Shown: positions 1-8,060 of the stretch, piece by piece
Layout: each line of letters starts with the position of its first letter
How positions within the stretch are numbered: position 1 is the first letter of the stretch
Origin: Veillonellales bacterium
GTDB lineage: Bacteria; Bacillota; Negativicutes; JAAYSF01
Assembly: GCA_039680175.1 (NCBI GenBank)
Contig: JBDKTO010000016.1
Location: 1 to 64,000, forward strand
DNA: 64,000 nucleotides
Direction of reading: 5' to 3'
Notes under the pieces: generated by a model
What the model was told of the DNA's origin: nothing
What the model saw: the letters and a program-made list of their open reading frames with translations, nothing else
Database searches by the model: none
Program-made: the position numbers and the translations under genes

Positions 1-939
1 CGGGAGCAGAAGATTAGCGAGCATCAGCTAGAGTTAGACAATTATAAAGCTTCGGGAATCAATGTCGCTAATGATATCCAGTATCTAAGAGATAATCAAG
101 GGATGGAAACCGTCAGCTTATTTAATAAAGTAGCGTCGCTGATAAGCAGTTACTCATATGATAGAGTAGAAGCCCCGTCTATTTTATCTCCGAGCAATAC
201 TGCGTTTGATAACGTAGAGTATGCTGCGGATGGAACCGTTACGGAAATAAACCCTGACGGAGTATCAAGTGATGAGGCAATACAACAGAGTGAAGATCGA
301 AATAAGGTGTTTAACGGTATCGGGCAAGAGTTTAGTGATTTTTTCAGCAGCCCTATTATAGAAAATCTGCCATTAATTTTAGCTGGCACGGCTATTTCTA
401 CAGGGATAGAGCTTCAAAATTCAGCAAATCCATTGGGACTGTCGATGGGGTCGAGTAATGCCACGAAGGTGGTAGATGGTATAAACGTAGTTGAGGGTAA
501 AGTCGGTGGGAAAATACCTATAGAGGAATTTACAAAAATCAGAAGTCAATCAATACACAATGCAAATGCAGAAGCAAGTTCGATGACTCTCGGTAAATAT
601 ACACCTACAGTAGAAAACGGGGTTGAAAATTGGGCAAAACCTGGGCCGGATTCATATATTGCTAAGGCTGGAGACAAATCTACATATTTTGATTTAGGAA
701 GTGAATGGGAAAATATTCAGAGCAGGTATAATTTAACTGGCGAAGAAATGTTTAATTACTTTAATAAGCCTGCACTTGACGATGCTGTCCGCAATGGTAA
801 AACTATCCAATTTTCACATAAGCCTGACTTAGAAATATATAAAGGTAGCTATCTAGCTGAGGAGTGGAATTACTTGAAGAATGAATACGGATATTCAATA
901 CTTATTGAAGGCGAAGGGGGAATTTGGTATGCAAAATAA
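1..939 (+). CDS. C-terminal part of a phage-associated protein with a toxin-like tip (5' partial)
   Basis: The frame is open from base 1, so the gene begins left of the window; 312 residues are visible. The first ~60 residues look helical and charged. A hydrophobic stretch follows (about residues 121-136, ENLPLILAGTAIS), and the last ~110 residues form a compact polar, aromatic-rich domain ending in GEGGIWYAK. I do not recognise that domain. A small gene overlaps its stop codon by 11 nt, as immunity genes often do with polymorphic toxins. The next genes are gpM-, gpL-, gpK- and gpJ-like, so by lambda gene order this is where the tape-measure protein should end. A toxin-tipped tape-measure or tail protein is inference; an ordinary phage structural protein remains possible. 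Confidence 0.6.
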   Translation, partial: REQKISEHQLELDNYKASGINVANDIQYLRDNQGMETVSLFNKVASLISSYSYDRVEAPSILSPSNTAFDNVEYAADGTVTEINPDGVSSDEAIQQSEDRNKVFNGIGQEFSDFFSSPIIENLPLILAGTAISTGIELQNSANPLGLSMGSSNATKVVDGINVVEGKVGGKIPIEEFTKIRSQSIHNANAEASSMTLGKYTPTVENGVENWAKPGPDSYIAKAGDKSTYFDLGSEWENIQSRYNLTGEEMFNYFNKPALDDAVRNGKTIQFSHKPDLEIYKGSYLAEEWNYLKNEYGYSILIEGEGGIWYAK

Positions 940-1267
940 TGCAGAAGACATAGCGATTGACATTATTAACAAATTGAAAAATTATTTTGGCAGCAGATTC
1001 GAAGGGTTCTCAGTATGTTCCATTACTGATGAACCTTATAAGATGTTTAGTATTAAATTCACGGCGTATAATTATTTTTCAATTATTCTTAATTATGACA
1101 GAGGGAGCTTTGGTTGCAGTATTTCTAATGGTGGAGAAGGAATTGCTTTAAAAAGTAACCAAAACTGGTATGACAAAGCGGATATGAACATTTTTTTTAA
1201 AGAGCTAGAACAGCAGATAGAGTTGCGAATACCAGATAAATTTTTGGAATTTTACGGATGGAAATGA
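929..1267 (+). CDS. Small acidic protein, candidate immunity protein for the preceding tip domain
   Basis: This encodes 112 residues with no signal peptide or membrane segment, so it is probably cytoplasmic. The ATG at 929 lies 7 nt after a GGGGGA ribosome-binding site and inside the 3' end of the preceding gene, which favours it over an in-frame ATG at 881. I recognise no family. The size, acidic character and coupling to a variable C-terminal domain fit a cognate immunity protein of a polymorphic toxin system. The function is inferred from context only. A second pair of the same layout lies at 10547-12037, but the two small proteins do not look alike. Confidence 0.6.
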   Translation: MQNNAEDIAIDIINKLKNYFGSRFEGFSVCSITDEPYKMFSIKFTAYNYFSIILNYDRGSFGCSISNGGEGIALKSNQNWYDKADMNIFFKELEQQIELRIPDKFLEFYGWK

Positions 1268-1430
1268 CTTTGTCTATTGAGTTTTAAACACAGAGCATAG
1301 AAATTGACCGCAGAATTCAGATTCTGCAGTCAGTCACCCGCAATCCTAGCGAAGCGTCAGTACCGTCTAGAGCGGTAGCGTCGCATTTGACGCAATTGTC
1401 GCTTTAGGCGGACAACAACACAAAAGACAA

Positions 1431-1462
1431 CAGTAGCAGCATCTTCACGGATGCTGCTACTG
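1431..1462 (+). other. 13-bp inverted repeat (hairpin)
   Basis: Arms 1431-1443 and 1450-1462 are perfect complements around a 6-nt loop. No T-tract follows, so it is not a classical terminator. It may mark the edge of the exchangeable toxin/immunity segment or be a folded RNA. Confidence 0.5.
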
Positions 1463-1639
1463 CCGTCACACGGCGGTATCACATAGGCGGTCCGGTGCTT
1501 CATCATCCCGGTAGAGATGTTGACCAAGAGAAGCATGACGCAACCCGGGGCCTGCATTTTGCCTTGCCCTCGGCGATATTCCTGTAGTCGCCGTGGAATA
1601 AACGGCCACACCTTTTGTAACTATACATCAAGTAAAAGC

Positions 1640-1669
1640 GACAGCATCTTTTGCGATGTTGTCATTTTT
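1640..1669 (+). terminator. Intrinsic terminator before the gpM-like gene
   Basis: A 9-bp stem (GACAGCATC with GATGTTGTC, one G-U pair) and a TTTTGC loop are followed by ATTTTTATT. The same structure recurs at 12183-12214. It would separate transcription of the toxin/immunity pair from that of the tail genes. Confidence 0.6.
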
Positions 1670-1730
1670 ATTGAATAGAGTTTTCTTACATTCCTACATC
1701 AAAAAACAATTAAATCAGAGGAGGAAAACA

Positions 1731-2093
1731 ATGGTGCAATTTCCAGACATTCAGCAACCGGTATACCCCTTTACCACTAAGATCAAAGATCCCTCGCTGC
1801 AGTCAGAAATGGAGAACGGGTTGGTGATTTCGCGGGCTAGGTTTACCCGGGCGCCGCAGACCTTTACTTTGAAGTGGACGGCTCTACCGGCCGCAGATTA
1901 TGCGGCCTTGCGGAATTTTTACTGCAATACGGTTTATGGCGGCAGCTTGGCGTTCAATTGGTATTATCCAACCGTAGCCAATGATCCGTATTCCGGCAAA
2001 CTATTTTCTGTCCGCTTCACGGGGGGAGACATTAGTTTCGAGTTAGCGGCACCGGGCTACTATTCCGGTACACTAAACATCCAGGAGGTGTAA
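1731..2093 (+). CDS. Phage minor tail protein, gpM-like
   Basis: This encodes 120 residues. The ATG at 1731 follows GAGGAGG with ideal spacing; the longer ORF from 1656 lacks a ribosome-binding site. The pattern resembles lambda gpM-type minor tail proteins: an N-terminal strand with a polar segment, a central LKWTALPAADYAALRNFY-type region and C-terminal beta strands. It sits just upstream of gpL-, gpK- and gpJ-like genes in the order typical of siphophage tail tips. The 5' ends of this gene and its leader are duplicated at 12275-12406 as a broken copy. Family assignment rests on size, pattern and position. Confidence 0.65.
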   Translation: MVQFPDIQQPVYPFTTKIKDPSLQSEMENGLVISRARFTRAPQTFTLKWTALPAADYAALRNFYCNTVYGGSLAFNWYYPTVANDPYSGKLFSVRFTGGDISFELAAPGYYSGTLNIQEV

Positions 2094-2094
2094 T

Positions 2095-2712
2095 ATGCTT
2101 AATTTATCAGTGGCGGGCATGCTGGAAAAAAGCCAGCTTTCCAGTGACGGTGTATGGCTTTTACTGGTAGAAATCGCCATTCCGCATTCCGATGAGCCGT
2201 TGCGGCTGGTGCGCAATAACGAGAACGTTATCTGGAACAGCCATACCTGGAATGCTTTCAACCTTAAGCTCGGAGAAGTTACGGAGGACAACAAAGGCAG
2301 GCCGCAGTCTATACCGTTGCAGATTTCCAATCTTACGCAGACGGTTCAGGCCTACGTAGAACAATACAGCGGTTTGACCGATGTAACAATCATCCTGCGG
2401 GTAGTTCATTCTCAGCATCTGGACAACTCCGCTCCCGAGTTGGAAGAGATCTTTACCGTGGAGTCCACAACCTGTGACAGCAAATGGATTACCTTTTATC
2501 TTGGCTGTGAATTGTCCATTAAGCGGCGCTTTCCTCCCCGGCGGATGCTGAAGCACTTTTGCGCCTGGCGCGATCAGTACCAGGGCATTGAGTGCGGCTA
2601 TAACGGCCCCCTGGCGGAGTGCGACGGTACGCTGAAAGCCTGCCGCTTGCGGGGCAATGCGGCCCGTTATGGCGGCGAACCCAGTATTCCGGAAGGTGGG
2701 CTGTATGATTAA
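2095..2712 (+). CDS. Phage minor tail protein, gpL-like with a four-cysteine C-terminus
   Basis: This encodes 205 residues and starts 1 nt after the gpM-like stop. The N-terminal 140 residues look like the beta-rich domain of gpL/DUF2163-type tail-tip proteins. The C-terminus carries Cys156, Cys167, Cys176 and Cys183 in a spacing like the iron-sulfur-binding C-terminal domain of lambda gpL. The protein would join the tail-tip hub between the tail tube and the gpJ-like protein. The stop overlaps the start of the next gene (ATGA-type coupling), so the tail-tip genes are translationally linked. Confidence 0.75.
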   Translation: MLNLSVAGMLEKSQLSSDGVWLLLVEIAIPHSDEPLRLVRNNENVIWNSHTWNAFNLKLGEVTEDNKGRPQSIPLQISNLTQTVQAYVEQYSGLTDVTIILRVVHSQHLDNSAPELEEIFTVESTTCDSKWITFYLGCELSIKRRFPPRRMLKHFCAWRDQYQGIECGYNGPLAECDGTLKACRLRGNAARYGGEPSIPEGGLYD

Positions 2713-3116
2713 TGAGTACAACATTTAGCGACTTAATCGGGATTCCTTTTGTCGACGGCGGGCGCGACCCTGCCAGGGGGCTTGATTGCTGGGGACTGTC
2801 TACGGAAGTATTCCGGCGTTACGGCTTGGAATTGCCCGATTATACAATCTCCTGTGAAGCTGCCAGTATGATCAACCGTGAAGTCAATAAGCAACGACAA
2901 TTTTGGCGCAGGTGCGAAGGAGCAATCCCCGTTCCCGCGCTGGTTGTAATCCGGTTTACCGTGTATTGCGACCATACCGGGGTCTACATCGGCCAGGGAA
3001 GATTTATTCACACCCGTAAGGGAGTGGGTGTCAATATCGACCGGGTTGACAGCCCTGCCTGGGCAAAACGTATTGAAGGATTCTATGTACCGGAGGTGAT
3101 GGCATGCTCACAATAA
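2712..3116 (+). CDS. NlpC/P60-family tail protein, gpK-like peptidase
   Basis: This encodes 134 residues. It carries the NlpC/P60 nucleophile motif LDCWGL (Cys26) and the partner motif DHTGVYIG (His88), followed by a second polar position near His100. In lambda-type phages the equivalent gpK is a tail-tip cell-wall peptidase with a C-terminal NlpC/P60 domain. Here the usual N-terminal JAB/Mov34 domain is absent, so this is a minimal version. It lies between the gpL- and gpJ-like genes, overlapping both (1 nt and 13 nt). Confidence 0.8.
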   Translation: MSTTFSDLIGIPFVDGGRDPARGLDCWGLSTEVFRRYGLELPDYTISCEAASMINREVNKQRQFWRRCEGAIPVPALVVIRFTVYCDHTGVYIGQGRFIHTRKGVGVNIDRVDSPAWAKRIEGFYVPEVMACSQ

Positions 3117-6100
3117 CCGTATTGAAAAACCCGTTTAACCACAGTGAAAAAGAAAATTACGTCTGTGAATATAGTCCCGGCAAATCGGTCTATGAGTATA
3201 TCCAGCCTTATATCATGGGGCTGGATGAGTATATTGTCAGCGTTAACGGCAATGTCGTAGAAAATGCCAAAGAACAGCTGGCCGGCAGTGACGATTGGCT
3301 GGCAGTCTGTCCGGTTGTCGGCAAAAGTGGCTCGGACTGGTTTCGGTCTGCTTTTACGATTGCTTTGGGAACCTGGACAGGTGGAGGATTCGCGAAATAT
3401 TTAGACAAAATAGGAGTTAAAGGTGTTTGGGGTGCCCTGGCAAAAGGCGCCGTTGGTATGATAGGCGGCAGTCTAATCAACCACTGGTTTCCGGCAGCCA
3501 AGCCGGAGCCGATCGCAACAAAATCGACCTATAACTGGAGCAATGCGCAGTCGCAGACCGGTCAGGGCAATGCACTGGCCGTCACCTATGGCACCATGCG
3601 GACTGCCGGTCAGGTGCTGGCTCAGCATGTGTCGAGCGATGATGAGAACCAGTACCTGAATATCCTGCTGTGCGGCGGTGAAGGGCCGATTGACAGGATC
3701 AGCGATATCCGCATCAACGATAATCCTATTTCTTACTATAAAGACGTAACTGTCGAGACCCGGCTGGGTACTAATGAGCAAACGGCAATCGCTAATTTTG
3801 GCGACATTTACGACGATCAGCCTTTAGACTACGAGCTCAACACCGATAGTACCTGGACAACGCAGCAAACGGAAGGAAATGGTGTACAAGGGTTGGAAGT
3901 CACGCTGGATTTTCCCGGCGGTCTGTACTATATAAATGATAAAGGCAATCTTACGAATGCAGCCGTTACGGTAATAATGCAGTATCGCAAAGTTGGCGAT
4001 ACAAGCTGGAGCGATTTCACCACAGCAACAATTACTGCAGCGAAAAACAATGCGTTTTTCCGCACATACCGGCTGGATCATCTTCCTGCCGCTCAGTATG
4101 AGGTAAGAGCGCAGTGCACGGCCAAAAGCGGCACAAGTACCCGGCATTCGACACGGGTGTATTGGACGCAGTTGTCCAGCATCATGTATGATGATTTTAC
4201 CCGTCCCGGCAAGGTATTGATCGGTATCAAAGCGCTGGCGACCAGCCAGTTGAGCGGAGGCATGCCGTCAATCACCTGGCTGCAGACCCGTGACAAGGTT
4301 TGGGTGTGGAACGCCGAAGCAAGCGCGTATGAACAAAAATCCGCTGCGAATCCGGCCTGGGCAGCTTATGACATGATTCACCGCTGCCGGCAGTTAAAAA
4401 ATATCCATAGCGGTAACGATGAGTTTGTTGTTCAAGGCGCTCCGGCATCGCGGGCAGTGTATCAGGATTTTGTCGGATGGGCCGCATTTTGCGAGGAGCG
4501 AAAGCTGACCTTTGACTATATTTTCGATACGGCGGACGATCTGTGGACATTGCTGCAGAAACCGGAAGGCGTCGGTCGGGGCAAGGTAATCATGCGGGGA
4601 ACAAAATTCGGCTGTGTCTGCGATGCGCCCGGTGAGCCGGTGCAGTTGTTTACGGTCGGCAATATCCTGGCCGATAAGTTTGAAGAAACTTTTGTTAGCC
4701 TGAAGGACCGGGCTAACGCCATAGAAATTTCTTTTCCCAACAAAGACAAGGCGTATGAAAAAGAAGTGATCACGGTTTATGCCGATGATTATAATAAAGC
4801 GACCGAACCCAATATCACCCAGATTACTATGGATGGGGTGACTACGGTTGAACAAGCTTATCGGGAAGCTAAATACCGGCTGCGGCTGAATCAATATTTA
4901 ATGCGGACTGTGGAACACAGCGCCGATATTGATGCAATTGCCTGCCAAATCAATGATATTGTTTTGCTGGCCCATGATGTGCCGCAATGGGGATTTTCCG
5001 GACGGCTGCGCAGTGCAACGGCCACTACGCTGCAGCTTGACCGGGAGGTAACGCTGGAACCGGGCAAATCCTATGCGGTGGCCCTGCAGATTACCAATAC
5101 GGCGGCGACCACGAATCAAAATGTCCAAAGTATTGTGACTGCAGCCGTACAGGGTGTGACGGAGGAAACGGTCACCGCGGCAGTTACTCTTGTCAGTCCG
5201 CTGTCTATTGTGCCGCAGGCATGGGATTTATACAGTTTTGGCGAAACGAATAAAGTCGTCAAACCGTTCCGGGTGCTTAAAATCAGCCGGGATCAGGATT
5301 TAAAGCGCAAAATCACCTGTCTTGAATATATCGAAGCTGTTTATACTGAGGCAACGGATATACCGGAAATAAATTATAGCGACTTAGAGACTACCGTCGA
5401 AGTCAGCAATGTAAACGTCAATGAAAATACCTATCGCCAGAAAGACGGCACAATGGTTTCTGATCTGGATATTTCCTGGAGTATACCGCGCGCTACCAGA
5501 ATCGCTGGCTATAAGGTCCTGTACAGCAGCGACAATGGAACGACCTGGAATCAATGGTGCAGCGGGTTAACCGCACTAAGCACTTCCATAGTGGGCGTAA
5601 AAACGGAAACTACCTATTTGGTCAAGGTTTGTACCATGAATGAATTTGGTGCTGTATCGAACGGAATTCAAGCTTCGTTATACGTTACCGGCAAAGATTT
5701 TCCCCCATCCGGTGTTTCCAGTGTAGCAGCTTCCTTTGACCCTACAGATTCAACTAAGATTACGCTGTCTTGGCCGGCGGTAGATGATATTGACCTGGCG
5801 GGGTATCGAATCCGGGAAGGGACAACGGTTATTGAAAAACTGGCTCAAATTACTACTTATACCTATGTTGCAACCGAAAGCCGTACCCATACTTTTTCGG
5901 TTACTGCCGTCGATAACTCGGGCAATGAATCGGATACCGCGGCCGTAGTAACTGTCAATGTAACGGTGGAACCTGCCAATGTTCAAAAGTTTGCGGTGGA
6001 GCAGCGAGCGTCGAACCGAAACTATGTGGACATGTCATGGAAGGCAAACGGTGATACGAGTTTATCGCATTACGAAATCCGAATGGGAACAACTGACGAT

Positions 6101-8038
6101 TGGGCTTCGGCAACCGTTATTGCCAGCCAGCTAAAAGCTACGAGTTTTAGTTATCAGCTGACGAAAGAAGCCTATACGTATTTCTTGATCAAGGCGGTAA
6201 ATTCCAGCGGATACTATAGTACTTTGGCCGCCGGCGGCGCATTGCAGGTGGTGTTAAAACCGGATGCTGTTACTCGGCTTAGCGCCGTCCAGAGTATAAA
6301 GGATAAAAGTATTGCTATTTTAACGTGGGCTGCGGTAAGCGGAGATGATATCGCCGGGTATAAAGTCACGGTAGATGATTACACCTATAGCACGAAGGAA
6401 TTGACTTTTAGTTATGAGGTGCGTGAAAATAGAACCTATACTTTTACGCTGCAAGCTCTGACTACGGCGGGATTTTATTCTAAAGAGACAAGCTGCAGCA
6501 TTCCCGTGACGATATCGGCAGCAGACGTAACCGGATTTTCCGTCAATCAATCATCCACTGACCGGACGAAAATTATTTTGACATGGGACACTCCGGCGGA
6601 ACTGGATGTATCTTACTACATTATCAAGAAAGGAACGGCATGGGAAACTGCCGATATCTTAGGCAGCCGGGTAACCGGGACAAAATTTGAAACGCAGATA
6701 ACCACGGAGACAGAACAATCATTTTTAATCAAAGCGGTTACTCTGGCCGGAAATGAGAGTCAATATCCGGCGAAAGTCAGTGGGATCTTTGATCTAAATC
6801 CCGCACCGGTAACAAACATCGTTTTGTCACAGTCATTTGCCGATAAATCTGTACTTAACATATCATGGACGGGAATTCTGGAGAGCGATCTGGCTTACTA
6901 TGACATACGCGTCGGTCCTTCCTGGGATGGGGCAGTACCCATTGTGACTACCCAAGAAACGAATTGTAACTATACTTTAAGTGCCAGTGGATCGATAAAG
7001 ATACTCATAAAAGCAATGAACGTTGCCGGGTTCTACTCCGATGAAACGGCGGCAACCCTCTATTGTACGGTAGAGCCGGCGGCGGTATCCAATTTCCGCG
7101 TATACCAAAACGGTGTGTATGTGGAACTCTTCTGGGATAAAGCGGGTGAGCCCGATGTAGTAAGCTATGAGATTCGGGAAGGAGCTAGCTTTAACACAGG
7201 CTCTTTAGTGGTAACGGGGCAGACATCTACCAGCTATCGGTATGTCGTGGATACGGAACGGAAGTACCAGTATCACATTAAAGCAATTAATAAAAGCGGC
7301 TTCTATAGTTTATCGGCCACTAGCGGCAGCGCAGCAGTGAGCGATCTTCCCGCGAAAAATGTAATCGAAACTTTTGATGAGATTATACTGCAATCAGGAA
7401 CACACGCCAATACGGTTTTTGGCACATCGCAGTACAAATTCAGTAACCTGGGCGGCAGGTTTAGTGACTATAGGACAATGCGGTTTAGTGAAATCGGCGG
7501 GAATACCGTGCTTAAGTTAGCAATGAATGGTTCGGAGTATTATTCTTCCGGTATATATACTTGCCAACAGATCGACATCGGCCAGGTAATTACTGCGAAT
7601 ATAACAGTTTATTTTGTTTCAACGGAGCTTTTATCCGGGACATCGGCCAGGCTGCAATACAGGACTAGCCAGGATGGCAGCACATTCACGGATTGGCAGG
7701 ATTTTAAGGCGGTACAGGCAAGCTTCCGCTATTTGGAATTTAGAGCGGTATTAGCTACGACGGATACAGCCAAAACGCCGGAGGTTAATCATTTTACAAT
7801 TTCAGTGGATGTGCCGGATACGGATATGAGTTTAACGGCTGCCGTAGCCGCCGGCGGGACTACGATTGCGTATGGGCGGACATTTCATACGGTTCCGGTG
7901 GTTACTCCTACCGCCGTCGGTGAGGATTTATACGCACAGGTCATTGCAAAAACAACTGAATGTGTAGCGCTTAAAGTTAAAAACGCATCCGGTCATGATG
8001 TAGGTGGGACAGTCGATATACGGGTTAAAGGATATTAA
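3104..8038 (+). CDS. Giant tail-tip/host-specificity protein (gpI+gpJ-like) with seven FN3 domains
   Basis: This encodes 1644 residues. Residues ~1-150 resemble the gpI tail-assembly protein: a beta-grasp-like start, then a Gly/Ala-rich hydrophobic stretch near 85-125. Residues ~150-740 match the TipJ/gpJ hub core. From about 766 to 1413 there are seven fibronectin-III-like repeats, each with a W near strand B and a Y-[ED]-I-R-x-G-like strand (for example AGYRIREG, SHYEIRMG, AYYDIRVG). The last ~220 residues form a beta-sandwich. It would sit at the tail tip and contact the receptor. The start overlaps the NlpC gene by 13 nt behind a GGAGGTGATGGC site. The gpI-gpJ fusion is inferred from sequence character. 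Confidence 0.85.
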   Translation: MLTITVLKNPFNHSEKENYVCEYSPGKSVYEYIQPYIMGLDEYIVSVNGNVVENAKEQLAGSDDWLAVCPVVGKSGSDWFRSAFTIALGTWTGGGFAKYLDKIGVKGVWGALAKGAVGMIGGSLINHWFPAAKPEPIATKSTYNWSNAQSQTGQGNALAVTYGTMRTAGQVLAQHVSSDDENQYLNILLCGGEGPIDRISDIRINDNPISYYKDVTVETRLGTNEQTAIANFGDIYDDQPLDYELNTDSTWTTQQTEGNGVQGLEVTLDFPGGLYYINDKGNLTNAAVTVIMQYRKVGDTSWSDFTTATITAAKNNAFFRTYRLDHLPAAQYEVRAQCTAKSGTSTRHSTRVYWTQLSSIMYDDFTRPGKVLIGIKALATSQLSGGMPSITWLQTRDKVWVWNAEASAYEQKSAANPAWAAYDMIHRCRQLKNIHSGNDEFVVQGAPASRAVYQDFVGWAAFCEERKLTFDYIFDTADDLWTLLQKPEGVGRGKVIMRGTKFGCVCDAPGEPVQLFTVGNILADKFEETFVSLKDRANAIEISFPNKDKAYEKEVITVYADDYNKATEPNITQITMDGVTTVEQAYREAKYRLRLNQYLMRTVEHSADIDAIACQINDIVLLAHDVPQWGFSGRLRSATATTLQLDREVTLEPGKSYAVALQITNTAATTNQNVQSIVTAAVQGVTEETVTAAVTLVSPLSIVPQAWDLYSFGETNKVVKPFRVLKISRDQDLKRKITCLEYIEAVYTEATDIPEINYSDLETTVEVSNVNVNENTYRQKDGTMVSDLDISWSIPRATRIAGYKVLYSSDNGTTWNQWCSGLTALSTSIVGVKTETTYLVKVCTMNEFGAVSNGIQASLYVTGKDFPPSGVSSVAASFDPTDSTKITLSWPAVDDIDLAGYRIREGTTVIEKLAQITTYTYVATESRTHTFSVTAVDNSGNESDTAAVVTVNVTVEPANVQKFAVEQRASNRNYVDMSWKANGDTSLSHYEIRMGTTDDWASATVIASQLKATSFSYQLTKEAYTYFLIKAVNSSGYYSTLAAGGALQVVLKPDAVTRLSAVQSIKDKSIAILTWAAVSGDDIAGYKVTVDDYTYSTKELTFSYEVRENRTYTFTLQALTTAGFYSKETSCSIPVTISAADVTGFSVNQSSTDRTKIILTWDTPAELDVSYYIIKKGTAWETADILGSRVTGTKFETQITTETEQSFLIKAVTLAGNESQYPAKVSGIFDLNPAPVTNIVLSQSFADKSVLNISWTGILESDLAYYDIRVGPSWDGAVPIVTTQETNCNYTLSASGSIKILIKAMNVAGFYSDETAATLYCTVEPAAVSNFRVYQNGVYVELFWDKAGEPDVVSYEIREGASFNTGSLVVTGQTSTSYRYVVDTERKYQYHIKAINKSGFYSLSATSGSAAVSDLPAKNVIETFDEIILQSGTHANTVFGTSQYKFSNLGGRFSDYRTMRFSEIGGNTVLKLAMNGSEYYSSGIYTCQQIDIGQVITANITVYFVSTELLSGTSARLQYRTSQDGSTFTDWQDFKAVQASFRYLEFRAVLATTDTAKTPEVNHFTISVDVPDTDMSLTAAVAAGGTTIAYGRTFHTVPVVTPTAVGEDLYAQVIAKTTECVALKVKNASGHDVGGTVDIRVKGY

Positions 8039-8060
8039 AAATAATTATGGGGTGATGTGT

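Larger units (their letters stand above)
1268..1730 (+). other. Noncoding spacer between toxin/immunity pair and tail genes, partly repeated at 12041-12274
   Basis: No convincing gene lies in these 463 bases. They hold a perfect 13-bp hairpin (1431-1462), an intrinsic terminator (1640-1669) and the ribosome-binding site of the next gene. From about 1470 onward the sequence recurs, diverged, at 12041-12274, directly after the second toxin/immunity-like pair. The bases before about 1470 have no counterpart there. Confidence 0.6.

Noticed and set aside
1268-1470. Diversity-generating retroelement or CRISPR near the tail genes
   Set aside because: No reverse transcriptase, no template/variable repeat pair with adenine-specific differences and no regular repeat-spacer array was seen.
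1357-1611. Minus-strand ORF of 84 codons in the spacer
   Set aside because: It overlies a 13-bp hairpin, is Arg-rich in a low-complexity way, has no ribosome-binding site and is not kept in the second spacer copy.
5383-7330. Tandem repeats suggestive of a DNA-level repeat array
   Set aside because: The periodicity is at protein level (FN3 domains); the DNA of the units is well diverged.
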